Positions 15,863 to 24,114 of a DNA stretch of 46,307 nucleotides are shown here, piece by piece. Location of the stretch: NCBI GenBank assembly GCA_038321755.1, contig JBBQFJ010000005.1:1-46307 (forward strand), in the 5' to 3' direction. Both the position numbers and the translations under genes were made by a program. The notes below the pieces were generated by a model. It worked only from the letters and a program-made list of their open reading frames with translations. It made no database searches and was not told the DNA's origin. This DNA is from JALHSW01 sp038321755. Its GTDB lineage: Bacteria > Actinomycetota > Acidimicrobiia > IMCC26256 > PALSA-555. Every line of letters begins with the position of its first letter. Position 1 is the stretch's first letter.

Positions 15863-16360
15863 TCACGATCCGGGCCAGGCGCTCCGGAGCTTCTCCAACG
15901 TCGTGGCGAGGGGCTCGGGGAGCACCCGCGCCTCCGCGACGCTGGTCATGAAGTTGGTGTCGCCCGACCATCGAGGCAGGACGTGCACGTGCAGGTGTCC
16001 CGGGATGCCCGCGCCCGCGGCGCGGCCGAGGTTCATGCCCACGTTGATGCCGTCGGGCGAGTACGCAGTACGCACGGCCGTGGTCGCATGCTGGGTCATC
16101 GCGATCAGCGCGTTCGCCTCGTCGACATCGAGCCCGTCGAGGTCGGCCTCGTGGCGGAGCGGCGCCACCATGACATGCCCTGACGTGTAGGGGTACGCGT
16201 TGAGCACGGCGAACATCGTCTCGTCGCGAGCCACCACCTGGGCCTCGTCGGGTGGAGCCAGCGAGAGCGAGCAGAACAGGCACTCGTCGGCGGGCGGCTC
16301 CTCGACCACACCGTCGAGGTATGCCGATCGCCATCCGGCCCACAACCGGTCGAGCGTCAC
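15863..16360 (-). CDS. HIT-family hydrolase/phosphorylase
   Basis: HIT proteins act on dinucleoside polyphosphates or nucleotidyl conjugates. The 165-residue product begins VTLDRLWAGWRSAYL, then CLFC (a possible zinc-binding pair), LNAYPYTSGHVMVAP, and the catalytic HIT motif HLHVHVLPR near residue 130. The actinobacterial Rv2613c-type proteins are of this length and also sit between thrS and pgsA. The GTG at 16360 lies 10 nt after the thrS stop, so it is probably co-transcribed. Its substrate is not readable from sequence; ATP adenylyltransferase-like activity (Ap4A) is a family-level possibility. Confidence 0.9.
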   Translation of the reverse strand: MTLDRLWAGWRSAYLDGVVEEPPADECLFCSLSLAPPDEAQVVARDETMFAVLNAYPYTSGHVMVAPLRHEADLDGLDVDEANALIAMTQHATTAVRTAYSPDGINVGMNLGRAAGAGIPGHLHVHVLPRWSGDTNFMTSVAEARVLPEPLATTLEKLRSAWPGS

Positions 16361-16370
16361 GTGGGTGTGG

Positions 16371-18332
16371 TCATCCGCGGTCGAGGACCTCGGCGGCGAG
16401 CCGCTCGGCGAAGTCGTCGACGGCCACACCCCGTTCGGGTGCGTCGCTCCCCCGCTGGTTGACCCCGACCGTGCCCGTCTCGGCGTCGTCGTCGCCGACG
16501 ACGAGCACGTACGGCACCTTCTCCGTCTTCGCCCGACGGACACGAGCACCGAGCGTGTCGGCGTGGGCGTCGTACAGGGCGACACGATGACCTTCGGCCC
16601 GAAGTCGGTCGGCGACCCGCGACGCGTACGCATGGTGACGATCCGCGACCGGGAGGACCACCACCTGCACGGGCGCGAGCCACGTCGGGAACGCGCCGGC
16701 GTAGTGCTCGACCAGGATCCCGAAGAAACGCTCGATCGACCCGAAGAGCGCTCGGTGGATCACGCACGGCCGGGCCCGCGTGTTCTCCGGCGTGATGTAC
16801 TCGAGGTCGAAACGCTCTGGGAGCTGGAAGTCGACCTGCAACGTCGAGAGCTGCCAGCGGCGCCCGATCGCGTCGCGTACGTGCACGTCGATCTTCGGCG
16901 CGTAGAACGCACCCTCACCCTCGGCCACTGCGTATGGGATCTCGGCGGCGCCGAGTGCGCCGCGGAGCGCGTCCTCGGCGCGATCCCAGTCGGCGGGGTC
17001 ACCGACGAACTTCTCGGGTCGGGTCGCGAGCTCGGCCTCGAACTCGCCGAGCCCGAAGGTGCGCAGCAGGCGCAGGACGAACGCGAGCAGGCTCGCGAGC
17101 TCGTCCGCAAGCTGGTCGGGCGTGCAGAAGATGTGGCTGTCGTCCTGAGTGATGCCGCGCACGCGCGTCAGCCCGTGGATCACGCCCGAACGCTCGAAGC
17201 GGTACACCGTGCCGAACTCGAACAACCGCAACGGCAGGTCTCGGTACGACCGCTGTCGGGACTGGTAGATCAACATGTGACCCGGGCAGTTCATCGGCTT
17301 CGGGTAGTAGGTCGCGCCCTCCATCTCCATCGGGGGGTACATGCCGTCCGCGTACCACTCGAGATGTCCCGACGTCTCGTACAACGTCGACTTCGCGAGG
17401 TGGGGGGTCCACACGAACTCGTACCCGCCGGCCTCGTGCTCGGCACGCGAGTAGTCCTCCATCAGCTTGCGGACCATCGCACCCTTGGGATGGAACACGG
17501 GGAGCCCGCCGCCGATCTCGGGTGGGAACGAGAAGAGGTCCAGCTCGGCGCCGAGGCGGCGATGGTCGCGTCGCTCGGCTTCCTCGAGCTGGTGCAGGTG
17601 CTCCTCGAGGGCCTTGGGCGACTCCCACGCCGTGCCGTAGACGCGCTGCAGCATCGGCCCGTGCTCGTCGCCGCGCCAGTAGGCGCCGGCGACCTTCATC
17701 AGCTTGAAGGCGCCCAAACGCTTCGTCGAGGGCACATGGGGGCCGCGACACAGGTCGACGAACGTGCTGCCATCGGGCCGTGGGTTGCGGTAGAGGCTGA
17801 CGACCGTACCTTCGCCCACCTCGGATGCATCGACATTCTCGATGATGTCGCGCTTGTACGGCTGCTCCGAGAACACCTCGAGGCCCGCCTCCCGACCGAC
17901 CTCGTCGCGGACGAACGGTTGGTCCTCCGCGACGATCTCACGCATGCGGGCCTCGATGCGCGCGAGGTCGTCGTCGGTGAAGTGCACGTCGTCGGGAAGC
18001 TCGAAGTCGTAGTAGAAGCCGTCCTCGATCGCCGGCCCGATCGCGTAGCGAGCGCCCGGGAACAGGTCGGTGACCGCCTGGGCCATCACGTGCGCCGTCG
18101 AGTGACGCAGCACCTCGCGACCGTCGGCCGATGCAGGGACGACGATCTCCACGCGCCCGTCGGAATCGAGCGGCCGCGAGAGGTCGACCCATTCACCGTC
18201 GAGCTTCGCCGCGAGCGCGTCCTTGCCGAGCCGTCTTCCGATCGACGTCGCGAGCTCCCCCGGCGTCGAACCCTTCGACACCGGACGCGTCGAGCCATCG
18301 GGCAGCGTGATCGTGATCTCGGAGTCGCTCAC
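16371..18332 (-). CDS. thrS: Threonyl-tRNA synthetase
   Basis: ThrRS charges tRNA-Thr in the cytoplasm. The 653-residue product contains in order an N-terminal TGS-like domain, the editing domain with HSTAH and CRGPH, the class II catalytic core with MNCPGH (zinc Cys) and RFERSG, and the C-terminal anticodon-binding domain. Length is normal. The GTG at 18332 is preceded at 8 nt by TATCCT and has no Shine-Dalgarno, so it looks leaderless. I see no T-box in the 66-nt gap before it. The HIT gene follows 10 nt after the stop. Confidence 0.98.
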   Translation of the reverse strand: MSDSEITITLPDGSTRPVSKGSTPGELATSIGRRLGKDALAAKLDGEWVDLSRPLDSDGRVEIVVPASADGREVLRHSTAHVMAQAVTDLFPGARYAIGPAIEDGFYYDFELPDDVHFTDDDLARIEARMREIVAEDQPFVRDEVGREAGLEVFSEQPYKRDIIENVDASEVGEGTVVSLYRNPRPDGSTFVDLCRGPHVPSTKRLGAFKLMKVAGAYWRGDEHGPMLQRVYGTAWESPKALEEHLHQLEEAERRDHRRLGAELDLFSFPPEIGGGLPVFHPKGAMVRKLMEDYSRAEHEAGGYEFVWTPHLAKSTLYETSGHLEWYADGMYPPMEMEGATYYPKPMNCPGHMLIYQSRQRSYRDLPLRLFEFGTVYRFERSGVIHGLTRVRGITQDDSHIFCTPDQLADELASLLAFVLRLLRTFGLGEFEAELATRPEKFVGDPADWDRAEDALRGALGAAEIPYAVAEGEGAFYAPKIDVHVRDAIGRRWQLSTLQVDFQLPERFDLEYITPENTRARPCVIHRALFGSIERFFGILVEHYAGAFPTWLAPVQVVVLPVADRHHAYASRVADRLRAEGHRVALYDAHADTLGARVRRAKTEKVPYVLVVGDDDAETGTVGVNQRGSDAPERGVAVDDFAERLAAEVLDRG

Positions 18333-18340
18333 TGCTCGGC

Positions 18341-18346
18341 AGGATA
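18341..18346 (-). promoter_or_regulatory. Putative -10 box TATCCT, leaderless thrS promoter
   Basis: TATCCT on the minus strand ends 8 nt before the thrS GTG at 18332. It would drive a thrS-HIT transcript. Confidence 0.55.
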
Positions 18347-18398
18347 CCTGGGGGCCCGCGACCGTCAGTGATCCGTTTCCCCGAGTCGGCCGGATCGA

Positions 18399-19574
18399 TC
18401 AGGCCGGATCGAGCGGGACCCCGATGAGCGCACCGAGCTCACGGAGCACGGCCGGAGCGCTCGGGTCGTCGCCGCCCGAGAGCATCGCGCTCGCGAGGTC
18501 GTCGAGCGCTTCGAGCGCCCGAGGTGCGTCAAGGTCGTCGTCGAGCGCGTCGCGCACACGCGCGGCGAACGGTGCCGGATCCGCACCCGAAGTCCGTGCT
18601 GCAGCCGCGAGCAGCCGGTGGAGCAGCGCGATCCCTTCATCGAGGTCCGTGTCGTACCACTCGAAGCCGGCTCGGTAGTGATGGCGCATGAGCGCGAGGC
18701 GGATCGCACGCGGGTCGGTCGTCTCGAGCAGATCGCTCACGAAGACGAGGTTGCCGAGCGACTTGCTCATCTTCTCGCCCTCGTAGCTGACCATCGCCGA
18801 ATGCATCCAGTGCCGCGCGAACGGCTTGCCCGTGATGCTCTCGCTCTGGGCGATCTCGCACTCGTGGTGCGGGAAGATCAGATCGGTCCCGCCGCCATGC
18901 AGGTCGAGCGTCGGTCCGAGGCTTGCCATCGCCATCACGGAGCACTCGACGTGCCAGCCCGGGCGGCCCACGCCGAACGGTGCACGCCACGCCGGCTCGT
19001 CGGAAAGCGACGGCTGCCAGAGCACGAAGTCGAGCGGCGCGCGCCGGTGCGGGTCGTCGGGCTTGCCGCCGCGCTGGGCAGCGAGCTTGACCATGTAGTC
19101 CGGCGAGTAGTGCGAGAGCTCACCGAAGCGCTCGAAGGTCGTGACATCGAAGTACACGGTGCCGTGGGTGAGGTACGCGTGACCCGAGTCGAGCAGCTGC
19201 TTGATCATGTCGATCATGCCGTCGATCGACTCCGTCGCCCGCGGCTCTGCGTAGGGCGGCCGCATCCCAAGCGCGTCCATGTCGGAGCGGAAGCGCGCGA
19301 GCTCGGCAGCGGCGAGCTCCAGGTACGGGATCCCGAGCTCCCTGGCCTTGGGCAGGATCGAGTCGTCGACGTCGGTGACGTTGCGGACCATCCGCACCTC
19401 GTGGCCGAGCTCCTCGAGCCTTCGGGTGAGTAGGTCGTACGCAAGGTAGGTCGCGGCATGCCCGAGGTGCGTGGAGTCGTACGGCGTGATGCCGCACACG
19501 TACATCCGCACGATCGGGCCGGGTTCGAAGGGAACGACCTTCCGCTGCGCGGTGTCGAAGATGCGCATCGTCAC
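18399..19574 (-). CDS. mshC: Mycothiol biosynthesis ligase MshC (cysteine:GlcN-Ins ligase)
   Basis: MshC activates cysteine with ATP and joins it to GlcN-inositol, the penultimate step of mycothiol synthesis. It derives from CysRS. Pointing to MshC over CysRS are YVCGITPYDSTHLGHAATY near residue 30 (CysRS usually has CGPTVYD and HIGHAR), PYAEPRATESI, and a length of 391 residues with no full anticodon-binding domain. The class I motifs HLGHA and KMSKSLGN and the zinc ligands in YVCG, VEC and HHECE are present. The GTG at 19574 overlaps the npdG stop as GTGA; an ATG at 19568 is an alternative. The CysRS alternative is unlikely but cannot be fully excluded here. Confidence 0.85.
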   Translation of the reverse strand: MTMRIFDTAQRKVVPFEPGPIVRMYVCGITPYDSTHLGHAATYLAYDLLTRRLEELGHEVRMVRNVTDVDDSILPKARELGIPYLELAAAELARFRSDMDALGMRPPYAEPRATESIDGMIDMIKQLLDSGHAYLTHGTVYFDVTTFERFGELSHYSPDYMVKLAAQRGGKPDDPHRRAPLDFVLWQPSLSDEPAWRAPFGVGRPGWHVECSVMAMASLGPTLDLHGGGTDLIFPHHECEIAQSESITGKPFARHWMHSAMVSYEGEKMSKSLGNLVFVSDLLETTDPRAIRLALMRHHYRAGFEWYDTDLDEGIALLHRLLAAAARTSGADPAPFAARVRDALDDDLDAPRALEALDDLASAMLSGGDDPSAPAVLRELGALIGVPLDPA

Positions 19575-20251
19575 GCGCGACCGTTCTCCACACCGAGGAG
19601 GCGGAGCGTGCCCTTTCCCTTGTAGCGGACGTTGATCGACAGCAACAGCGCCGCGAACGTCTCGATGCCGATTGCGTTCGCGAGCGAACCCCCGTCGAAC
19701 CCGCGCAACGCGACCATCGACTCCACGAGGTCGAGCACCGCGGCACGCGCTTCGACATCGTCGCCGCACACGATCACGTCGCTGTGCAGGTCTTCGTCGA
19801 GCGCGGCGAACGCAGCCGCCGGCACGTGCTGGAAAGCCGCGACCAGGCGAGCCCCCGGTGCCGCAGCCTGCATCGCGGCTGCGATCGAGCCCTCAGCCGG
19901 AAGCACCGGGTGGAACTCCTTGCCGATGCGCTCCAAGCCATTGGCCATCGAGACGACGACCTTGCCGGCCAGGAGCTCCGCGTGGTCACGCGCGGTGTCG
20001 ACCGCGGCATCCCACACGGTGGCGATCACGACCAGGTCACGGGCGGCCGCCGCGTCTTCGTTGCTCCCGGCTACGAGCGTCGCGACCCGAGCACCCCATC
20101 GTTCGGTGACCTCGGCGACGGTGGACTGACTCCGCGCCGGGTCGCGCGACCCTGCGATCACGTCGTTCCCCAAGCTCGCGAGCCGAGCAGCCAACCCCCG
20201 CCCCGCCGGACCTGTCGCCCCCACCACCCCGATCTCCACGGGTCGAAGCAT
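19571..20251 (-). CDS. npdG: F420-dependent NADP oxidoreductase (NpdG/Fno-like)
   Basis: These enzymes exchange hydride between coenzyme F420 and NADP. The 226-residue product opens with EIGVVGATGPAGRGLAARL, the family Rossmann loop, and SRDPARS, which typically contacts the NADP phosphate. AAFQHVPA and GVENGRA end segments also fit. The ATG at 20251 is the first start; a GTG four codons later would place the protein directly at the beta strand. The gene overlaps mshC (GTGA), so reducing-cofactor exchange and mycothiol synthesis are co-transcribed here. It is divergent from the small membrane protein. Confidence 0.87.
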   Translation of the reverse strand: MLRPVEIGVVGATGPAGRGLAARLASLGNDVIAGSRDPARSQSTVAEVTERWGARVATLVAGSNEDAAAARDLVVIATVWDAAVDTARDHAELLAGKVVVSMANGLERIGKEFHPVLPAEGSIAAAMQAAAPGARLVAAFQHVPAAAFAALDEDLHSDVIVCGDDVEARAAVLDLVESMVALRGFDGGSLANAIGIETFAALLLSINVRYKGKGTLRLLGVENGRA

Positions 20252-20295
20252 GGCACGCGCTCGGTAGCCCGCCCCACGCCGAGCGGGATGCTGGA

Positions 20296-20301
20296 TACGC
20301 T
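20296..20301 (+). promoter_or_regulatory. Putative -10 box TACGCT for the 66-residue membrane protein
   Basis: TACGCT ends 6 nt before the ATG at 20308 with no Shine-Dalgarno, which supports both the start choice and the reality of this short gene. Confidence 0.5.
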
Positions 20302-20307
20302 CGAACG

Positions 20308-20508
20308 ATGCCGGACGACACTCGCGGATCCTGGGGCGTGCGCCTCGTGGCGATCGCGGCGGTGGTCATCGTCGCCTGGGTGCTGCTCTGGCCGGTGCTC
20401 AGCCTGGCTCGATCCCTCGTGGCTATCGCGCTCTACGTCGTCGTCGGCGTCATCGCGTACCAGGTCGGCAAGGTCGCCGGCCGCGCGTCGCGATCTCCGC
20501 ACGACTGA
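20308..20508 (+). CDS. Small two-helix membrane protein, unknown function
   Basis: The 66-residue product has a charged start (MPDDTRGSWG), two adjacent hydrophobic segments (about residues 12-31 and 34-52) and a basic C-terminus. I do not recognise a family. Support for it being real comes from the TACGCT box 6 nt upstream of its ATG and high GC3 codon use. It sits alone between divergent npdG and convergent dnaE, whose stop is 26 nt away. Confidence 0.65.
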   Translation: MPDDTRGSWGVRLVAIAAVVIVAWVLLWPVLSLARSLVAIALYVVVGVIAYQVGKVAGRASRSPHD

Positions 20509-20534
20509 CTGAGCGACCGACTCGAGCGGGCCGG

Positions 20535-23500
20535 CTACAGCAGGCAGTCAGCGCCGAGGAGCTCGCGAAGCTCCGCGTAGAGCCCATTGCTCGCCTCGAC
20601 CCGGAACTCCTCGCCGAGGCGGATGACCGTGGTCTTCTCGGGTCGGTCCAGGTGCACGAACACCGGACGGTTCCCCGGGTGCCGCACGAGGACGTCCTTG
20701 AACGCGGCGACCCGCGAGTCGGAGAACGCCGCGAGCCGGGCGCGCACGCGCACCGGCGCGTCGCCGTCGTCGACCGCGAGATCCGGGCTCGTGACGTCGA
20801 GCGCGATGATCTTTGCTCGGTCGTCGCGCTGGTCGACCCGCCCCCGGATGGTCACGATCGCGTCGTCCTCGAGCACGTGTCCGTGCTCGGCCATGACGCG
20901 CGGGAAGACCATCACCTCCACGACGGACCCGAGATCCTCCAGGAAGAAGGTCGCCATCAGGTCGCCCTTCTTGGTGTACTTGCGCGACAGGCCGGTGACG
21001 ATGCCACCCACCGTGCAGACGTCGCCCTCTCCCTTCTCGTGCAGCTCCGCGAGCGGTCCGTCGACGAGCCGACGGAGCGCGTGCTCGACACCGAGCAACG
21101 GGTGATCGCTGACGTACAGGCCGAGCATCTCCTTCTCGAACGCGAGGCGCTGCGCCTTCGGGTACTCGATCTCGGGGATCTCGAAGCGCTGGTGGTCGAC
21201 ACCGTCCCCCGAGCCGAGCGCGTTCTCCTCGAGATCGAACAGGCTGAAGTTGCCCTGGTCGCGGCGGCGCCGCCGCGCCACCGCATCCTCGACGATCTGT
21301 TCGTGCACGTCGACGAGGCCCTTGCGCGGATGGCCGAGTGAATCGAAGCCACCCGCCTTGGCGAGGGACTCGACCATCCGCTTGTTGAGCGCGGTGGGAT
21401 CGACCCGGTCGCAGAAGTCGTGGAAGTCGGTGAACGCACCTTCCTCGCCGTTTCGGGCGTGCACGATGTGCTCGACCACGCCAGCCCCGACGTTGCGCAC
21501 GGCGGAGAGGCCGTAGCGGATCGCTTGCTTCCCGTTGTGGTCTCGGACGGTGAAGTCCTGTTCGGACTCGTTGACGTCGGGGACCAGCACGGCGACGTCG
21601 AGCTGGCGACACTCGTTCAGGAAGACCGCGGTCTGGTCCTTGTTGCTCTTCACGCTCGTGAGGAGTGCGGCGAAGTACTCGACCGGGAAGTTCGCCTTCA
21701 GGTACGCGGTCTGGTACGCGAGGTAGCCGTAGCCCACCGAGTGCGACTTGTTGAACGAGTAGTCGGCGAACGGCTCGATGGTGTCGAAGATCAACTCGGC
21801 GAACGCACGCTCGTGCCCCTGCGTGACGCAGCCTTCGACGAACTTCGTGCGCTCCTGGACGATGAGCTCCCGGATCTTCTTCCCGGTCGCCTTGCGCAGG
21901 TTGTCGGCCTCTTCCAGGGAGTAGCCGGCGAGTCGCTGGGCGACGCGCATGAGCTGCTCCTGATAGATCATCAGCCCATAGGTGGGGGCGAGGATCTCCT
22001 CGAGGTCGGGGTGCGGGTAGTCGACCGGCTTGCGTCCGTTCTTCCGGTCGGCGTACTCGTTGTGCCAGTTCTGGGCCATCGGGCCCGGCCGGTACAGCGC
22101 CACGAGCGCCGCGATGTCCTCGAAGCTCGTCGGTGCGAGCGAGCGCAGCAGCGCGCGCACCGGTCCACCCTCGAGCTGGAACACACCCACCGTGTCGCCG
22201 CGACGCAGCATGTCGAACGTGGTCTCGTCCTCGAGGTCGACGTGGTCGATGTCGGGACGCACCCCCGTCGAGGACTCCACCAGCGCGAGCGTGATCTCGA
22301 CGACGTCCAGGTTCCGGAGGCCGAGGAAGTCCATCTTGAGGAGTCCGAGGTCCTCGACCCCGTGCATCTCGTACTGCGTGACGATCGGGGCGTCGGCGAG
22401 CTCGCCACCGGGGATGGGCTTGCGCTGGATCGGGAGGTACTCGGTCAACGGTTCACGAGTAATCACGACCGCGGCAGCGTGGATGCCGTCCTGGCGTCGA
22501 AGCCCTTCGAGTCCGCGGGCGACGTCGACGACGCGCTTCGCGTCGGCGTCGCTGTCGTACAGGTCTCGGAGCTCGGAGGCCATCTTGTAGCCGTCTTCGT
22601 GCTTCGGCTGCTTCTCGAGGCACGCCGCCAAGGGCGTGTCACGACCCATGATCAGCGGCGGCATCAGCTTCGCGATCTTGTCGCCCATCAGGTATGGGTA
22701 CCCGAGGACACGAGCCGCGTCCCGCACCGCGGCGCGCGCCTTGATCGTCGAGAAGGTGATGATCTGCGCGACGTGGTCGGCGCCGTAGCGCTCCGCTGCG
22801 TACTTGATCATGTCGCCGCGGTAGCGCGAGTCGAAGTCCATGTCGATGTCGGGCATCTGCTTGCGGCCGGGGTTCAGGAACCGCTCGAACAGCAGGTCGT
22901 AGCGGATCGGGTCGATGTCGACGATCTTCAAGCAGTATGCGACGCACGAGCCGGCCGCACTCCCTCGCCCGGGGCCGACACGGATCCCGGCGTCCCGCGC
23001 GTATCGCACGAGGTCCCACACGACGAGGAAGTAGGCGGAGAACCCCATCGTCTTGATGACGCCGAGCTCGAACTCGATGCGCTCCGCGACGTGGGGTGCG
23101 AGCGCGTCGCCGTAGCGCTCGCGTGCGCCCTCGAACGTGAGGTCCCGCAGATACGAGTCCTCGTCGTGTCCGGCCGGCGTCGGGAACTCCGGGAGCACGG
23201 CGTTGCCGAACTCCAGCTCGAGATCCGCGCGCTCGGCGATCAAGAGGGTGTTGTCGCAGGCTTCCGGGTAGTCGGCGAACAGCGACCGCATCTCGCCCGC
23301 GGTCTTCAGGTAGAACTCCTCGGTCTCGAACCGCAATCGGTTCGGGTCGTCGCGCGTTCGGCCGGTCTGCACACACAGCAGCGCGTCGTGCGCCTCGGCA
23401 TCCGCGCGGTGCGTGTAGTGGCTGTCGTTCGTGGCGAGCAGTCCGATGCCGAGCTCTCGCGCGATGCGCAACAGCCCGACGTTGACGCGGTGCTGCTCGG

Positions 23501-24044
23501 GTAGCCCGTGATCCTGCAGCTCGATGAAGAAGTTGTCCCGCCCGAGGACGTCGCGAAAGCGTGCCGCGAGCTGGCGCGCGCCGGCTTCATCGCCGCGCAG
23601 GAGCGCCTGACACACTGCGCTCCCGAGACAGCCGCTCGTGGCGACGATGCCTTCTGCGTGACGCTCGAGCAGATCGAAGTCCATGCGCGGCTTGTAGAAG
23701 TAGCCGTCGATGTACGCCGCAGACGAGAGCTTGATGAGGTTGTGGTACCCGACCGCATCGATCGCGAGCAGCGTGAGGTGGAAGATGTCGTGCTCGGCGC
23801 GTCGCGGTCGGTCGAAGCGACTCGTCGTCACGAAGTACGCCTCTGTGCCGACGACCGGCTTGATGCCTGCGTCCCGGGCGACGCGCGAGAACTCGAGGAC
23901 GCCGTACATGTTCCCGTGGTCGGTGATCCCGACCGCGGGTTGACCGTCGGCGACCGCCGTCGCGATCACCTCGGGCACCCGGGCTGCGCCGTCGAGCATC
24001 GAGTACTCGGTGTGCAGGTGCAGGTGCACGAACGACTTGCTCAC
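20535..24044 (-). CDS. dnaE: DNA polymerase III alpha subunit DnaE (replicative)
   Basis: This is the catalytic subunit of the replicative polymerase. The 1169-residue protein has an N-terminal PHP domain with apparently intact metal ligands (HLHLHTEYS, ITDHGN, GTEAYF, NDSHYTH). In actinobacterial DnaE1 this domain provides proofreading. The polymerase core has GPGRGSAAGS and the catalytic PDIDMDFD (Asp399, Asp401, Asp403), followed by helix-hairpin-helix and OB-fold regions. QGNFSLFDL near residue 930 resembles a beta-clamp binding motif. I chose the GTG at 24044, 11 nt after GGAG, since the GTG at 24056 would overlap that site. The leader contains an inverted pair of DnaA-box-like sequences. 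Confidence 0.97.
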   Translation of the reverse strand: MSKSFVHLHLHTEYSMLDGAARVPEVIATAVADGQPAVGITDHGNMYGVLEFSRVARDAGIKPVVGTEAYFVTTSRFDRPRRAEHDIFHLTLLAIDAVGYHNLIKLSSAAYIDGYFYKPRMDFDLLERHAEGIVATSGCLGSAVCQALLRGDEAGARQLAARFRDVLGRDNFFIELQDHGLPEQHRVNVGLLRIARELGIGLLATNDSHYTHRADAEAHDALLCVQTGRTRDDPNRLRFETEEFYLKTAGEMRSLFADYPEACDNTLLIAERADLELEFGNAVLPEFPTPAGHDEDSYLRDLTFEGARERYGDALAPHVAERIEFELGVIKTMGFSAYFLVVWDLVRYARDAGIRVGPGRGSAAGSCVAYCLKIVDIDPIRYDLLFERFLNPGRKQMPDIDMDFDSRYRGDMIKYAAERYGADHVAQIITFSTIKARAAVRDAARVLGYPYLMGDKIAKLMPPLIMGRDTPLAACLEKQPKHEDGYKMASELRDLYDSDADAKRVVDVARGLEGLRRQDGIHAAAVVITREPLTEYLPIQRKPIPGGELADAPIVTQYEMHGVEDLGLLKMDFLGLRNLDVVEITLALVESSTGVRPDIDHVDLEDETTFDMLRRGDTVGVFQLEGGPVRALLRSLAPTSFEDIAALVALYRPGPMAQNWHNEYADRKNGRKPVDYPHPDLEEILAPTYGLMIYQEQLMRVAQRLAGYSLEEADNLRKATGKKIRELIVQERTKFVEGCVTQGHERAFAELIFDTIEPFADYSFNKSHSVGYGYLAYQTAYLKANFPVEYFAALLTSVKSNKDQTAVFLNECRQLDVAVLVPDVNESEQDFTVRDHNGKQAIRYGLSAVRNVGAGVVEHIVHARNGEEGAFTDFHDFCDRVDPTALNKRMVESLAKAGGFDSLGHPRKGLVDVHEQIVEDAVARRRRRDQGNFSLFDLEENALGSGDGVDHQRFEIPEIEYPKAQRLAFEKEMLGLYVSDHPLLGVEHALRRLVDGPLAELHEKGEGDVCTVGGIVTGLSRKYTKKGDLMATFFLEDLGSVVEVMVFPRVMAEHGHVLEDDAIVTIRGRVDQRDDRAKIIALDVTSPDLAVDDGDAPVRVRARLAAFSDSRVAAFKDVLVRHPGNRPVFVHLDRPEKTTVIRLGEEFRVEASNGLYAELRELLGADCLL

Positions 24045-24066
24045 GCCGTCACGCACTCCTCAAGGC

Positions 24067-24088
24067 TTTTCCACAGGCCTGTGGACAA
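24067..24088. promoter_or_regulatory. Inverted pair of DnaA-box-like sites upstream of dnaE
   Basis: TTTTCCACA (24067-24075, plus strand) and TTGTCCACA (24080-24088, minus strand) face each other across 4 bp, making the 16-bp palindrome TCCACAGGCCTGTGGA at 24070-24085. TTGTCCACA is the DnaA box preferred in actinobacteria, and the other is one base from TTATCCACA. The pair lies 23 nt upstream of the dnaE start. A TAAGTT box (24112-24117) just upstream could be its promoter. DnaA control of dnaE is inference. Confidence 0.5.
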
Positions 24089-24114
24089 ATCACACGGGTG
24101 TAGTTCCCCTGAAC

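Noticed and set aside
18333..18398. T-box or other riboswitch before thrS
   Set aside because: The gap is only 66 nt, shows no T-box elements, and has a -10 box directly before the start codon.
18399..19574. Cysteinyl-tRNA synthetase
   Set aside because: The CGITPYD and HLGHAATY region, PYAEPRAT and the missing full anticodon-binding domain fit MshC better.
21420..23504. A 694-codon plus-strand open frame
   Set aside because: Antisense of dnaE; composition is a GC-driven mirror of the real gene.
24070..24085. The dnaE-leader palindrome as an intrinsic terminator for the phosphodiesterase gene
   Set aside because: It is followed on the minus strand by AAAAG rather than a T-run, and both arms read as DnaA boxes.
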